From NCBI GenBank assembly GCA_964368755.1, contig CAYJCR010000002.1, forward strand, positions 71,714-135,713: a stretch of 64,000 bases of DNA. Reading direction: 5' to 3'. The first letter of the stretch is position 1. The number at the start of each line of letters is the position of its first letter. The stretch comes from CALVZT01 sp964368755 (GTDB lineage: Bacteria; Bacillota; Clostridia; Christensenellales; UBA1242). The translations under genes were made by a program, and so were the position numbers. The notes beneath the pieces were generated by a model that worked only from the letters and a program-made list of their open reading frames with translations, was not told where the DNA came from and ran no database searches. Below, piece after piece: positions 1-11,509 of this stretch.

Positions 1-3000
1 TTGATATCGGTAAATGTACCTCTTGCAGAACCAAATATACCTCCAATACTCATGCTTGTATTAATAGTAGATGTTGGAGTAATGTCAAGATTAAGCATAA
101 GTGTTATGTTATTGGTTGTACAAGATGTTACTTCTGCTATGAATGCACCAAATACAGGAGCATTACTTCTAATGCCGTTACTTAACTCGCCTATGTTATA
201 TGTATAACCTTCTGTGCCACTGTCAAATTGTAAATAATAAGATTTATAACCGACCCCGGTAGGCACTTGTGTATCATCGGCATCGAGAGTATACATATTG
301 AAAGTATCAAAAGAACCTATACCAGTGATTAAAGTATGTATCAAGTTATGTGCAGTATCAAATTTTTCACAACTGACTGTACTATCAAGCATATTGGTAT
401 GCAATGTCAAACTATCATGCTCAGTAATAATATCTTCAAAGCTTGTAAATATATTGACATCAGAGAATGAAGTCCTTGTTGCCGACGAAGCAAACAATCC
501 ACCTCTTACATCTGTAGTAGTGCCTTCGTACGCAGCGAACTGGAAGTCAACGCCTTGTACAGAAGCATTGGTCATGGAGTTGAACAATGAAGTCTTAGAA
601 GTGATATTGAATAGTATAGGATTACGAACATCATCTCCCTCTTGGACAGGGAATCCATAGATATTGCCCTTAAAATTGTTCTTGACTGAATACTTGTCTG
701 AACTCATTAGTCCCATATCTATATCATTCATAATGAAATATATTGTGTCTGATGAAGCATTCTTTGTAATGTTGTTAACGAACTCGTCAACATTATATAT
801 AAGTACAATTTTTGGAATGTAACCATATGTAAGTATTGGCAATGCTCTTGTCAATGTCTGTTTCCACATAGCGGCAGGCCAATTTGACTTATTGAATAAT
901 ATTCCTTGAACAGTACTCTTCTCGCCCTCTGGTAATGCCATAAGCTCTGATATCTGAGAAGCATCAAGTGGCTCGTTGACTCTATCTATATTGTTAATGA
1001 AGATGATATTTTCAGAGTTGGCAATGCCTGCTGCTGTATACAACTTATATATACTTTCGAATGAATAACATAATGAATCAATATTGATATCTACATCACT
1101 TGTTCCAGTACTATATCCAACAAAGCCATAAATGTTATCTTTAATTCTCTTGAGAGCTTCGAAGTCTGCTGGATTAAAGAATGGTATTGCGTTAACAGTA
1201 TTGAGTTGAACATTGAATTGTTCTGACAACCCATCAGTTTCTCTTGCCGATAGTGAATATCTACTTTCGTCACTCTCAACTATCTTACCTACGACACCAC
1301 CTATCTGCTCACTTGTTAACAAGCCAGCCGTAGAATATACTTTGTCTAGATAGGTTATATGGGCAAGTCCGACGATACCACCAGCATACATACTTCGTGT
1401 ATTACGTACTGCAACTCTGTTGTATGCATTAGATATAGTACCACTATCAGAATAATTATCATCGCCAGCATTGATACCAACAAGACCACCAATATATCTA
1501 GCAGAACCGGCTGAGAACAAAGTCTCATTACCCAATGTTACATTAGTCAATGTGCCCGAAACAAAACTTGCTATAGAGCTATCTATAGTATCTTGTACAT
1601 CAAGTTGATGACTAACGATTGTCTGATCAATTCGACCATAGTTGAATGCAGCAATTCCACCTGCAGATAGCGTTGCATACAAATAATTCTTAGCCGCGTT
1701 CGAAGTGGCACTAGCATAGAAAGATGCATCTCTTACATATGTTTGTGTTCCAATCATTCCGAACAATCCACCAGCATTCTCAGCTTGGGCATTGAAAAGA
1801 ATTGTTTGTCCCGCATATGAACCAGCTTGCAAAGCCTTAGCATTAACTATGCTTATTGCCTTGTCATCAGTTTCAAATTCTACGTCTGCTATCTTAGTCT
1901 CATCTATATAATCTTGTGTAAGGTCAATAATACCGGCTATACCGCCCGCATATGACACGTCATTTCTTAAGTTGGCTAGTTTTAGGTTAGTGTCGTTTGC
2001 GTTGAGCCCAGATACACTAGGAGGGATTATTTGACTCCAGATATCATATGGCTTAATAACACCAATTTCTGAGATGTTCTCTACTTGAGTAAATGTTGCA
2101 TGCACTGGTACATTAACAGAAATGTTGTTAATATAGTGAGTACCAGAACTTACAAGACCATCTTCTCCATCTCTAGTTACGGGAACAACTTTGCTACTTA
2201 CAATGATACCTGCAAGAGCACCAACATAGTTCTGACCAAGTATCTTTGTGTCCTGATTGTCAGCAACAATCTCAATATTATTAATATCACTATCAGCTAT
2301 GACACCTGCAAGACCACCAACGGCCTTTGTATTTCTAGCAGAAATATTATCAATCTCAATGTTAAGATTCTTAACACCTACTTTGTACAATGCACTGAAC
2401 AAACCATAAGCATCGTACTCTGATTCTGTTGACAAGTTGATATTGCTAAATGAAAGATTATTGCCTTCTAGTATACTTTGCTCAGCATTGGTAGAAGTAT
2501 AAACAAACGATGAAGATGCAATAGTATCTAGTTGACCAAAATCAATATTGTTAACAATTCTTATATTGCCATTATATTTAGCAGAGAACTCAATAGAAGA
2601 ATTCTGCAATGCTTTGTAGTATTCTGCAAACAAATCATTGAACTGTTGTGCATTGTCTATTAACACTGGGTTATTAGCAGAACCTTTGGCAAAACCATCG
2701 ACATATACATAACTGTATACTCCATCGCTAACGCTTGCTACTTCTCTTACAGAAGTTGCAATATTGTTGGCAGCGATAAGTTCTGGATATCCATAACCAC
2801 CTCTCAATTCTTCATTGTTAACTTTCTGTGATGAAGTATTATTTGTAGTTTTGATTGCCCATATAGCACTGCAACTCATTCCTTCTGTATAACTACGCAT
2901 TGATTCTGATGAATCAAATGAGAAGCCACCGAAGTTCTGATATTCTATGAAGTTGTTCATTCCTAGAAGCTCACCAATATCTGCAATAGTATCAGCGATG

Positions 3001-6000
3001 CTTGACAAATCTTGAGGCAATTCTTGATCTATAGCAGTTGCAACTTCCAAGTCTCTGAACAACACCTGACCCTTCTCTAACAAGTAATAGCACTTGTTGA
3101 TTGTTCCTTCGTTATAAACTTGGTTAGATGTAGCGTCTATGCCAGTAAAAGGTCCATGTATTTGATTCTTCTTCACCATACTATTGCTGTAAGAAGTTTC
3201 AATGATACCTGTCTTTGTGTTGTGGTATACAAAGCCTGCAGCATGAGTATCGCTAGAGTTATAACTCTTAGCTCCAGACATATTGAGTGAAGAGTAACTA
3301 TCTGATATATTACCACTGTTTTCGTAAACAAATCCACCAGAATAGTTAGCAAATATTCCACCACCCATTCTACGGTTATAGTTAACTCCATCAATACTAT
3401 CTTTGTAGTATGCAACAGAGTTGTCTGTCTTTGAGATAGGAGCATTTTCTTCTTCCCAACCAGCACTATAACTTCCGATTATCTCGCCTGCATTGAATGC
3501 AACAAATCCACCAACCATTTGGTTAGTTGAGAAGCCATTGACTGCTTCGAGTTGAACATTCTTAGCATAGGAGTTACTTATCTTGGCACCTTCTCCATTG
3601 ACAGATGCAAATCCACCAAGATTGACAGGTCCGGAGACACGCATCAAGAACTTATCATAATTGCCCTTGAATGTTGATTCTCCTTTAAGTACTCCACCTG
3701 AGGATTCTACGATTTGTAGATTATCATTACCTACTCTGGAGTTTGTAATGATATTGTTGTTTTGTCCAACAAGACCACCAACATTTGCTGTAACATATGT
3801 TCCATCAATTACTGTAGCAGTTGCAATATTGATAGCGTAGTAACAAGACAAATCGCTACTACTACTCATTGCGCTGTCGACATCATAAGTGCTGATAACG
3901 TCACAGTTGGTGATAATACCATTATTGATACCTGCTATACCACCATAGTTGATTGTTGTGAAGTTGGTCAATTGAGTAGCCAATTGTTTGTTAGAAGGCA
4001 AAGCAACAGTCAAGTTCTTGATAATTGTATTCTCAGCGACTGTTGAGAACAATCCAAGGTTGACGGTACCCGTCTCTGTAGAATCGAAGTTGAAGTTCTC
4101 TATCGTAATAACCTTGTTGTTACCATCTAGCGAATCTATTGCTACATCAAGTGGCGTATGGTTAGATATCGTAATATCGTTAAGCAAGATATAACTTGCT
4201 TTCTTTGTCTCATCACTAGATGCAGTCATAGCACGCAATTCTTCTTCCGTTGTGATTGGCAATGGATTGTCATCAGTCGCGTCTATGTATACAACTACAA
4301 CAAAATCTGTTGGCTTGGATATATACTCATCTATATCTTCTTCAGGAGCATCACCTATCATCAATTTGCCATCATCGTTATAATAATAATCATATTGCAT
4401 TCTCATATTGACAGAGGACATGCCTGCACTCTTACCAACTATGCTTATGACTGCTGACCTGTCATTAATATATGACTTGACAACTGTGAATGGCAATCTT
4501 AGTGAACTATCATCAACACTCTTCGCTACGTCTCCACTAACAACTTTCCAGTTAGCTATGCTATTGTTGAATAATTGTCTAGAAATACTATTCTCTAACT
4601 CTGTCTTTCTTGCTAAATCACCAATACCATCAATCCTTACTTGAAGTCTAATAGCATTAGATACCATCAATGACATAATGCTGTCATCATTGATATTAAG
4701 TACAGACACACTGTTAATAACATAATCAACAATAGTTATCTGCTTTTTCACAACATTGGCATATTCTATGCCATCTATTATAACTCTAAGTTTGGCCTCA
4801 ACTACAAAAGTTGTTCCAACAATTGCTGTATCATAAAGAACAACTTTGTTATCTACAATGTAAGCGTAATCTATATCTGTGCCATCTGTAGATTCCAATG
4901 AATACTCAACCGATGACAAATCTACAGTCTTAGAAGTCTCTACGCTGAGGGATATAGAATCTCTAAAATCCGAATCTTTAATGTATACTATTTTGTCTCT
5001 TGACAATTTGATGTCAACACTTGGTACTTCTTGTACCTGTACATTGATAGAGCTAATTATCTCTACATCAGAACCATCATTTCTTACAGCAAATGCCTTG
5101 ATAGTATATGATGCACCTTCGTATATATCACTAGGTACTATCACTCTGACATATAACTTACCATTATAAGAAGCCAAATTAGTTACATTATCATAAATTG
5201 AAGCTTTGTCTAAGACTAACAACCCACTAGTCTGATATCCTGAGTATTGAACAAACTTATTCTTTAATTCTCCACTCTCAGTAACTTCCGACTTAAGAAC
5301 TTGTTCGAATGACAAGGCTTTGTTGTCAACAGAAGAACTTTCTATTCTTACATTCTTGACATCAGAATAACTTGGGAATGCACTTATCTCTATAAGGCTT
5401 GAACTTCCAGGTCCTACAGTAAAGGTGTTGTTCTGTTTGTATAAATAACTGAAGTCATAATCTTTATCGACAACACGCTCAATTCCTTCAAATGTGTAGT
5501 AGTACATATCAAGAGATCTTAACACTTGAGGTATAAGTCTTACTGTGACTTCTTTGAACTTCTCTCTATTTGAATCGGCTATGAACTTGAACGTAAATGC
5601 ATATTCCTTATCAATAGCGAGTCTTAATACTTCATTATCTACGACTTTTATAACGAATGTTGCTTGTTTGCTCAAATCTATTCTTTTGATCAATTCAACA
5701 TCGAATATCTCAGCTATCGTATAATCTGCTATAGTTGACTTCTTTGGCAAACCATTGAGTGCAGTAATTTCTAATATTACCTCATCATCCGTAATGTCCG
5801 TATCAAGTGTTGCTGTGATAGATGGAGTTTCCGATGCTGACATTACCATATCAACAGCAGACACTGTTATATCCTTAGCACCAATAACCACATTTGCCTT
5901 GAAAGTAAAACTATTAGACTGAACGGGTATCTTTAATCCGTTGTAAGTATAATATAGCTTTGCACTAATGTTGTGTTCGCCTTCAGTAGCATTTTGAGCA

Positions 6001-9000
6001 ACAGTTAAGATATTATTTGATATTGAACAAGAGATATCTGCGATATACTCCACAACAAAACTTCCATCTATCTGTATACCATTGTTGAAAGCGTATGGAT
6101 ATAATTGAATCTCATCTCCACGCCTTACTTGTAATGGTTCATAGTTAAGTGCTTTGTTAGAAGTATTGCTTGTCTCAAATATCTTAAAGCTATCTACAAA
6201 GTCCAACACCTTGATATCAACACTCTTAGCAAGCGCTTGATTGAGTAGTGGTGTAAGATCCAATGTAAACTCTCCAATGCCTTCAACAATAAGATAACCA
6301 TTGTTGTCTACATGAGCAATATTATTGTCCGTCGCACAGATAACTCTGATGAGCTTGAGTGTACTTGGAGAATAATTTGTATTTAGAATGTTGTTAATTA
6401 GATATCTATTGTCTCCGCCATTAGCATAGAACAATACCATATCTACTACAGAACTTGTAGATGTCTGTGTGCCGCTTATGCCACTTACATTATATCCTAT
6501 TCCATTAGAGATAATAGATACAGAACCTGCATCACCCGTAGGAGTAACATTATATGTCTGAGGAATGATATTGAGAAGTGGAATATTATGCCCCTTATCA
6601 AGCCACAATACTGGATATCCCTTGTTAGAGGCGGTATTCACAGTTGTATCCCACACAGTTGTATCCCATGTGCCAGGAAGATTTAGAATAAATTCTCCTT
6701 CGATATTGTTATGTACATAATAACAACTTGGATCAACTTCAGTATCATCACAATCTATTCCGATTGTCGATACTATCTCGTAAGAGTTCTTTACATTAAC
6801 AGTTTGAGCAAAAGTAACTAGGCTTCCATTCTCATTGCCACTTCTTTGTATCCTAATATCAGCAAAACATTGATTTATTTCTGCGCCAGTTCCATTACCT
6901 ATCAATGATCCAATCTTTGTATCACTGCTTGGATAATGTGTCCATATCTCACCGAAGTAGTATGCCATAGTTGATTGACTGCTATATGTGTAGAAAGTCT
7001 TAGAAGTGTATCCTTTGATCCAAGAATACAACAAACTCGTCGATTCACTAGCTTCTGATCCAACATCTCCAACAAGTCCACCAATATTGCCCTCAGCTCT
7101 GATGAGACTTGCATTGTTTGCTAATTGCTTGCTAACATAATATGACTCAGCGCGAACGTAGGAGATCGTTGCAGATTTTGCATGACCAACTACTCCACCA
7201 ACATTGCCTGATCCTGCAAGATAAACATTGGATTGGGCATATATAAGTTTGCTATCCAAATCACCAACTATACCACCAAGGTTACCTTCGATTGCATAGT
7301 TAGTATTATTTGTAGCTATTTGAGCATAACCGATTCTGCCTTCGCTTGATACACCATATATAGATCCCGTACTTGATCCGGTTATACCTCCGACATTACC
7401 ATATACTTTGCTTGAAGAAATATTAGCAATGTTGACCGATACGTCTACGCCTTGGCTTTCGTATACTACATTATATTTTGTCTCTTGTGCTCCAACACTA
7501 GGAGTTATTTCTTTGTTATAATACAAGCCATATACGCCGTATATGTTGCCCTCGTTATTACCTACAAGACCACCAACATTGGAAGGAACTGTACCATCAC
7601 TATTTATTATCTGTATTGTTCCCTTGACAACGTTGAGCGCTGTACTGCAGCTAAGGGTGTTCGCTATATCATCTAGTGATAATGCTAATTTATCGGCCCC
7701 ATCGTATACATCTTGGTATCCCGCATATGTTTTCAAATACTGGTCTTTGATATCTTCTTCAACAGTACCAGTGCCTTTCCTAGCGAAGTTATATATATTG
7801 CCAGTGTTGACACCTACTATACTACCTACATTCAAAGCATTTGTTTTGCTAACACTCATCATATCAAAGTTAACACTGCAATTCTGTATGAGTCCTGCAT
7901 TGGATGCTGCCAATATACCGATATTTGTCTCTGTGTTTGTAATATCTTCAATAGCTATAGTTGTTGCATTAAGAGTAAGGTTAAGAAGCATACCTTCGCT
8001 TGCAATATCTCCAAACAAACCGAACTTATTACCATTCAAGTTGTTAGTAGAATACCTAAAACCATTGATTGAGAATAATTTACCTGAATAATAACCATTC
8101 AAGACATTGCTAAATGTCGCGCCGTTTTCATCTACTATTGGAGTCCAATTTGTCTCATTGGACATATCTATGTTGTTACCAAGGACAAAATATACTGTCC
8201 TAGGATCAATAGTCCCAGCACTGTCTTTAACTTTCTCGCCAACATTTTTGAGATCGCTTGATGACTTGATAACATATGGATTATTTATTGTACCATCTGT
8301 GACATTGACTTTGATTATTCTATATACTGCTCTTGGGTTATCAGCAAGATTGATAACATTGCCTTCTATGTTAGTTATACTATCTTTGGCAATAGCAAGG
8401 ACATATCCAGAACCAGCCGTTACACCACAAATCCTACCATTCGCAAGCAATTGAATATTACCATCAAGACCATTAACGACAGGCATAGAACCAAGTCTTG
8501 TATATTCATCAGCTGCCGTCTTAACAAAGTATTCAACTCCTCCGAATGTTACTCCCGTAGAAGGAAGATAAGAAGTCTCAATATCAATAATATTGCCCTT
8601 GCGCACATCGAGGATATCATTGTCATTCTCATCTGTCAATGTAGAATTCTCTACCTTAACACTCTCAGTCAATGTGGCATTGATGATTGTAACTAAACAA
8701 TACTTGGTTGTCTTCAACCCAAACTCATCAATCGATATCATAACAATAGCTTGTCTAGTCTGATGAGTAGCATTGTATGCTTGCAAATATGCTTGCATAC
8801 CACATACATTATTGTCATAAAAACCATTCTGTTTGCCATTATCTTGAACAGTGTTATCAAATGCTATACCAGTACCATTCGTTATAGATCCCGATATAAT
8901 TGTGTAAACAATATTCTGTGGATATTTTGTTATAGTTGCTTGAGTCGTTCCATTATTGATATCAAGGGAAATGCCGAACTTTGACAATGATATGTTGTCT

Positions 9001-11297
9001 GCTCCCAATGAATCATAAGAATAAACAACTTTTTCTTCTGGGTATATAGACAAAGTTTGTATTGGTTCGAACACAAACAATTCAACTGTCTTGATAATTG
9101 TCTTTGGTGTTACTTCTATCTTGCCAGCATTTTCACGATATTCGTTGAATCTAGTAGTTACAGTAATGGTTACTTGGCCTTCACGCTTAGTATTCAATCT
9201 AAATCTCTTGATTGCATTCTTTGTCAAGTCTTGAGTAGCACTTGCATTAACTTCTACCGATACTATATTGGAGTTAGATGAAGTAACTGAGACCAATTCT
9301 TCACTAAAATATGTATCTGCCTTTGCATAGAGAGATATCCCGTTATTATTCTTCTTGACATTGACTCTAGCAAGTTCTCCATTATTTGCATATATCTTCT
9401 CAGTAATATTGTAATCAATATCAGGGGTATCTGAGTCTAATGAGAATCCTTCAAAGTTCTTGCCCAATACTTGTATAGTGATAACTTTCTTATATCCGTT
9501 GCCAGATTCGAGAGTAATTACTGCTATACCTTCTTTGAGGCCTATGATATCTAGACTTCCTTTTGTCCCGACTACTGCACCTATTGATACTCGTGCTATA
9601 TCTTCATTAGGATTGTTAATAGTAAATGCACTAGGATCAGAGCCACTTGTTACTGTGTATTCAACGTTCCTTGGGGATTGGCTTGCGATAGTTCTAATAA
9701 TACCATCAGTATTGCCAATATTTAATTCAAAACTACTTACGCCAGTCTGACACTTTACGTTGAAGTCCAATGTCGTTATTAGAGACGAAGCATCAGTTAC
9801 TTGCTGCGGAAGGTTGTTATAAATAGTTGAGAAGTTGAATGAATACTCTCCCGTGCTAAGATTATTAAGCGATAGGGTGTATTGCTTATTCGCATCGAAC
9901 TCATACCAGTATTCGGTACTAGTACCTGTTCCTTTGCTTGAGTTCAATAATCTTACATTGGTAGAAGTATCTGTAAAGATAAACTTATTGTATGAATCTA
10001 TGTCATTGGCATTAGTTCCATTCACGATCTTCAACATTACTTTCTTATTATCATTCGTCATTGTGTAATAAGAATTGTAACTGAAACTTAATGTTGTACC
10101 TTTGCCATTGAAGTATTCGTTGTATATAACATAATCAGAACCTTCACCTATTGACTGGTTGTTGATATATGCGATCAATGATGTTGGAAGACCTATAGCC
10201 TCCACTTCAACTAGATCATCAAATGCAAATACCAAACCTCCAATATTAGCTATATCAAGAGTATTTGCTTTGGTTATGACTACTTCAACTCCAAGATTAC
10301 CAAATCCAGCTTCGGCCAAAGATCTAACTTCATATGTAGTACTATCAACCTTAGCTATCATAAAGTATGGGTTGGTATCAAGATCGGAACTGTCTATAAG
10401 CTTGGCTGTACCAAGAGAAATAGAACCTTTCAATGCTTCAACTTTGATTGTGCTAGCAGAATATGTTCTATTGCCAGGTAACAATTGAAGCTTGCCATCT
10501 TTGATATCCGAACAAGTCAATTTGATATTACTCTTCTCTACTGGTGCAACGTATGCTACATTGAAAGTCAATATTTTGTCATCGCCAATAGGTGTTGGAA
10601 TGTAACTATTATCTGCGACATGCTTGTCCCACTCGTTGATATAATAAGGAACAGCTTTGATTGTAACACCTGTTGGATTAACTCCACTAGTCAAATAACC
10701 TTGTCTTAGTCTAGCCATATTGATAGCAGAAGCACTTCCACTTGCAAGTTCAAAATCAACGTGTATCGAAGCACCGTATGCATTGTGCAAAGCTTTGATG
10801 TCGATATAATCTAGTAAGTTAACATCAATGCCTGTAGAATATGCAAGTGTTTTTTCGTTTGTCTTATAATTCAAAGACAAAGCATCAAGTTTGTTAATAA
10901 CATATACGGTAAATGTTAAAGCTTTGTCACTATACTCAACAGAGGAAACTTTGACTTCTGTCTTGCCTGGAGCAATAGCAACTAACGTTGCTGTTGTAGT
11001 CTTGCCAGAAAGTGTTTGATTCCTTACAACAACAACTCCTGAGTTAACAGGAACAATGTTGACACTGTAGTTAATATTCTTTATTCCGCTAAGTTCTATA
11101 GATATTTCTTGTGAGGATGGTGTATTTGGGTCATAATAAAGCACAAGGGTTGTATTTGACTCAATCTTAGTCGCATTCCCTTCTGACAAATAAGTTCCAG
11201 AGAGATTAAGTTTATCATACTTATCTCCACCACAGCCATACATTAGCCCAGCCACAGCTACGACTAACAATATCATTAAGGTCAAATACTTTTTCAT
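1..11297 (-). CDS. Giant repeat-rich surface lipoprotein (Ig-like and GLUG-like blocks), 3' end beyond window
   Basis: The frame is open from an ATG at 11297 to the window edge, about 3,765 residues without a stop; I checked the frame at both ends and near 7.08 kb. The start has a GAGGA site eight bases upstream. Residues 1-22 form a signal peptide with a lipobox-like end (LMYGC, Cys22), so the protein is probably lipid-anchored. Residues about 30-900 and 1480-2250 look like tandem Ig-like (BIG/cadherin-type) beta domains. Residues about 1000-1470 and 2380-3765 carry many Gly-Gly-Leu/Ile/Phe-Val-Gly motifs typical of GLUG repeats in secreted adhesins and M26-type surface proteins. An adhesin or cell-wall scaffold role is inferred. 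No catalytic motif was seen; a C-terminal anchor or enzyme domain may lie outside the window. Confidence 0.9.
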   Translation of the reverse strand, partial: MKKYLTLMILLVVAVAGLMYGCGGDKYDKLNLSGTYLSEGNATKIESNTTLVLYYDPNTPSSQEISIELSGIKNINYSVNIVPVNSGVVVVRNQTLSGKTTTATLVAIAPGKTEVKVSSVEYSDKALTFTVYVINKLDALSLNYKTNEKTLAYSTGIDVNLLDYIDIKALHNAYGASIHVDFELASGSASAINMARLRQGYLTSGVNPTGVTIKAVPYYINEWDKHVADNSYIPTPIGDDKILTFNVAYVAPVEKSNIKLTCSDIKDGKLQLLPGNRTYSASTIKVEALKGSISLGTAKLIDSSDLDTNPYFMIAKVDSTTYEVRSLAEAGFGNLGVEVVITKANTLDIANIGGLVFAFDDLVEVEAIGLPTSLIAYINNQSIGEGSDYVIYNEYFNGKGTTLSFSYNSYYTMTNDNKKVMLKIVNGTNANDIDSYNKFIFTDTSTNVRLLNSSKGTGTSTEYWYEFDANKQYTLSLNNLSTGEYSFNFSTIYNNLPQQVTDASSLITTLDFNVKCQTGVSSFELNIGNTDGIIRTIASQSPRNVEYTVTSGSDPSAFTINNPNEDIARVSIGAVVGTKGSLDIIGLKEGIAVITLESGNGYKKVITIQVLGKNFEGFSLDSDTPDIDYNITEKIYANNGELARVNVKKNNNGISLYAKADTYFSEELVSVTSSNSNIVSVEVNASATQDLTKNAIKRFRLNTKREGQVTITVTTRFNEYRENAGKIEVTPKTIIKTVELFVFEPIQTLSIYPEEKVVYSYDSLGADNISLSKFGISLDINNGTTQATITKYPQNIVYTIISGSITNGTGIAFDNTVQDNGKQNGFYDNNVCGMQAYLQAYNATHQTRQAIVMISIDEFGLKTTKYCLVTIINATLTESVKVENSTLTDENDNDILDVRKGNIIDIETSYLPSTGVTFGGVEYFVKTAADEYTRLGSMPVVNGLDGNIQLLANGRICGVTAGSGYVLAIAKDSITNIEGNVINLADNPRAVYRIIKVNVTDGTINNPYVIKSSSDLKNVGEKVKDSAGTIDPRTVYFVLGNNIDMSNETNWTPIVDENGATFSNVLNGYYSGKLFSINGFRYSTNNLNGNKFGLFGDIASEGMLLNLTLNATTIAIEDITNTETNIGILAASNAGLIQNCSVNFDMMSVSKTNALNVGSIVGVNTGNIYNFARKGTGTVEEDIKDQYLKTYAGYQDVYDGADKLALSLDDIANTLSCSTALNVVKGTIQIINSDGTVPSNVGGLVGNNEGNIYGVYGLYYNKEITPSVGAQETKYNVVYESQGVDVSVNIANISSSKVYGNVGGITGSSTGSIYGVSSEGRIGYAQIATNNTNYAIEGNLGGIVGDLDSKLIYAQSNVYLAGSGNVGGVVGHAKSATISYVRAESYYVSKQLANNASLIRAEGNIGGLVGDVGSEASESTSLLYSWIKGYTSKTFYTYSSQSTMAYYFGEIWTHYPSSDTKIGSLIGNGTGAEINQCFADIRIQRSGNENGSLVTFAQTVNVKNSYEIVSTIGIDCDDTEVDPSCYYVHNNIEGEFILNLPGTWDTTVWDTTVNTASNKGYPVLWLDKGHNIPLLNIIPQTYNVTPTGDAGSVSIISNGIGYNVSGISGTQTSTSSVVDMVLFYANGGDNRYLINNILNTNYSPSTLKLIRVICATDNNIAHVDNNGYLIVEGIGEFTLDLTPLLNQALAKSVDIKVLDFVDSFKIFETSNTSNKALNYEPLQVRRGDEIQLYPYAFNNGIQIDGSFVVEYIADISCSISNNILTVAQNATEGEHNISAKLYYTYNGLKIPVQSNSFTFKANVVIGAKDITVSAVDMVMSASETPSITATLDTDITDDEVILEITALNGLPKKSTIADYTIAEIFDVELIKRIDLSKQATFVIKVVDNEVLRLAIDKEYAFTFKFIADSNREKFKEVTVRLIPQVLRSLDMYYYTFEGIERVVDKDYDFSYLYKQNNTFTVGPGSSSLIEISAFPSYSDVKNVRIESSSVDNKALSFEQVLKSEVTESGELKNKFVQYSGYQTSGLLVLDKASIYDNVTNLASYNGKLYVRVIVPSDIYEGASYTIKAFAVRNDGSDVEIISSINVQVQEVPSVDIKLSRDKIVYIKDSDFRDSISLSVETSKTVDLSSVEYSLESTDGTDIDYAYIVDNKVVLYDTAIVGTTFVVEAKLRVIIDGIEYANVVKKQITIVDYVINSVSVLNINDDSIMSLMVSNAIRLQVRIDGIGDLARKTELENSISRQLFNNSIANWKVVSGDVAKSVDDSSLRLPFTVVKSYINDRSAVISIVGKSAGMSSVNMRMQYDYYYNDDGKLMIGDAPEEDIDEYISKPTDFVVVVYIDATDDNPLPITTEEELRAMTASSDETKKASYILLNDITISNHTPLDVAIDSLDGNNKVITIENFNFDSTETGTVNLGLFSTVAENTIIKNLTVALPSNKQLATQLTNFTTINYGGIAGINNGIITNCDVISTYDVDSAMSSSSDLSCYYAINIATATVIDGTYVTANVGGLVGQNNNIITNSRVGNDNLQIVESSGGVLKGESTFKGNYDKFLMRVSGPVNLGGFASVNGEGAKISNSYAKNVQLEAVNGFSTNQMVGGFVAFNAGEIIGSYSAGWEEENAPISKTDNSVAYYKDSIDGVNYNRRMGGGIFANYSGGFVYENSGNISDSYSSLNMSGAKSYNSSDTHAAGFVYHNTKTGIIETSYSNSMVKKNQIHGPFTGIDATSNQVYNEGTINKCYYLLEKGQVLFRDLEVATAIDQELPQDLSSIADTIADIGELLGMNNFIEYQNFGGFSFDSSESMRSYTEGMSCSAIWAIKTTNNTSSQKVNNEELRGGYGYPELIAANNIATSVREVASVSDGVYSYVYVDGFAKGSANNPVLIDNAQQFNDLFAEYYKALQNSSIEFSAKYNGNIRIVNNIDFGQLDTIASSSFVYTSTNAEQSILEGNNLSFSNINLSTESEYDAYGLFSALYKVGVKNLNIEIDNISARNTKAVGGLAGVIADSDINNIEIVADNQDTKILGQNYVGALAGIIVSSKVVPVTRDGEDGLVSSGTHYINNISVNVPVHATFTQVENISEIGVIKPYDIWSQIIPPSVSGLNANDTNLKLANLRNDVSYAGGIAGIIDLTQDYIDETKIADVEFETDDKAISIVNAKALQAGSYAGQTILFNAQAENAGGLFGMIGTQTYVRDASFYASATSNAAKNYLYATLSAGGIAAFNYGRIDQTIVSHQLDVQDTIDSSIASFVSGTLTNVTLGNETLFSAGSARYIGGLVGINAGDDNYSDSGTISNAYNRVAVRNTRSMYAGGIVGLAHITYLDKVYSTAGLLTSEQIGGVVGKIVESDESRYSLSARETDGLSEQFNVQLNTVNAIPFFNPADFEALKRIKDNIYGFVGYSTGTSDVDINIDSLCYSFESIYKLYTAAGIANSENIIFINNIDRVNEPLDASQISELMALPEGEKSTVQGILFNKSNWPAAMWKQTLTRALPILTYGYIPKIVLIYNVDEFVNNITKNASSDTIYFIMNDIDMGLMSSDKYSVKNNFKGNIYGFPVQEGDDVRNPILFNITSKTSLFNSMTNASVQGVDFQFAAYEGTTTDVRGGLFASSATRTSFSDVNIFTSFEDIITEHDSLTLHTNMLDSTVSCEKFDTAHNLIHTLITGIGSFDTFNMYTLDADDTQVPTGVGYKSYYLQFDSGTEGYTYNIGELSNGIRSNAPVFGAFIAEVTSCTTNNITLMLNLDITPTSTINTSMSIGGIFGSARGTFTDI

Positions 11298-11368
11298 AGA
11301 ACAAATCCTCACTTGTTATTCTTTGCAAAATAATTACCAAATATTTACAGTATCTTAGATTATATATA

Positions 11369-11398
11369 ATTATAATTTATTACATAACAATAAGTCAA
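11369..11398 (-). promoter_or_regulatory. Promoter of the giant surface-protein gene
   Basis: On the minus strand there is TTGACT, an 18-base spacer and TATAAT, followed by a leader of about 60 bases to the ATG at 11297. This is a close match to a housekeeping sigma-A promoter. Confidence 0.6.
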
Positions 11399-11509
11399 AC
11401 GATTAGACAGAAAAGCTGGCAGATAAACGGGGTTTTTTAATACAAAAAAAATACTAGCCAAATGACTAGTTTTGTGTTAGACTTTGTTGGTAATAATAGG
11501 AGAAAAAAT

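Noticed and set aside
1..11000. Many open frames of 60-180 codons on the plus strand across the first 11 kb
   Set aside because: They are shadows of the giant minus-strand gene; they lack ribosome sites and recognisable protein features.
11455..11480. Small inverted repeat ACTAG...CTAGT with flanking A/T runs before ttcA
   Set aside because: Only five pairs, and the flanking genes are divergent, so a terminator is not expected here.
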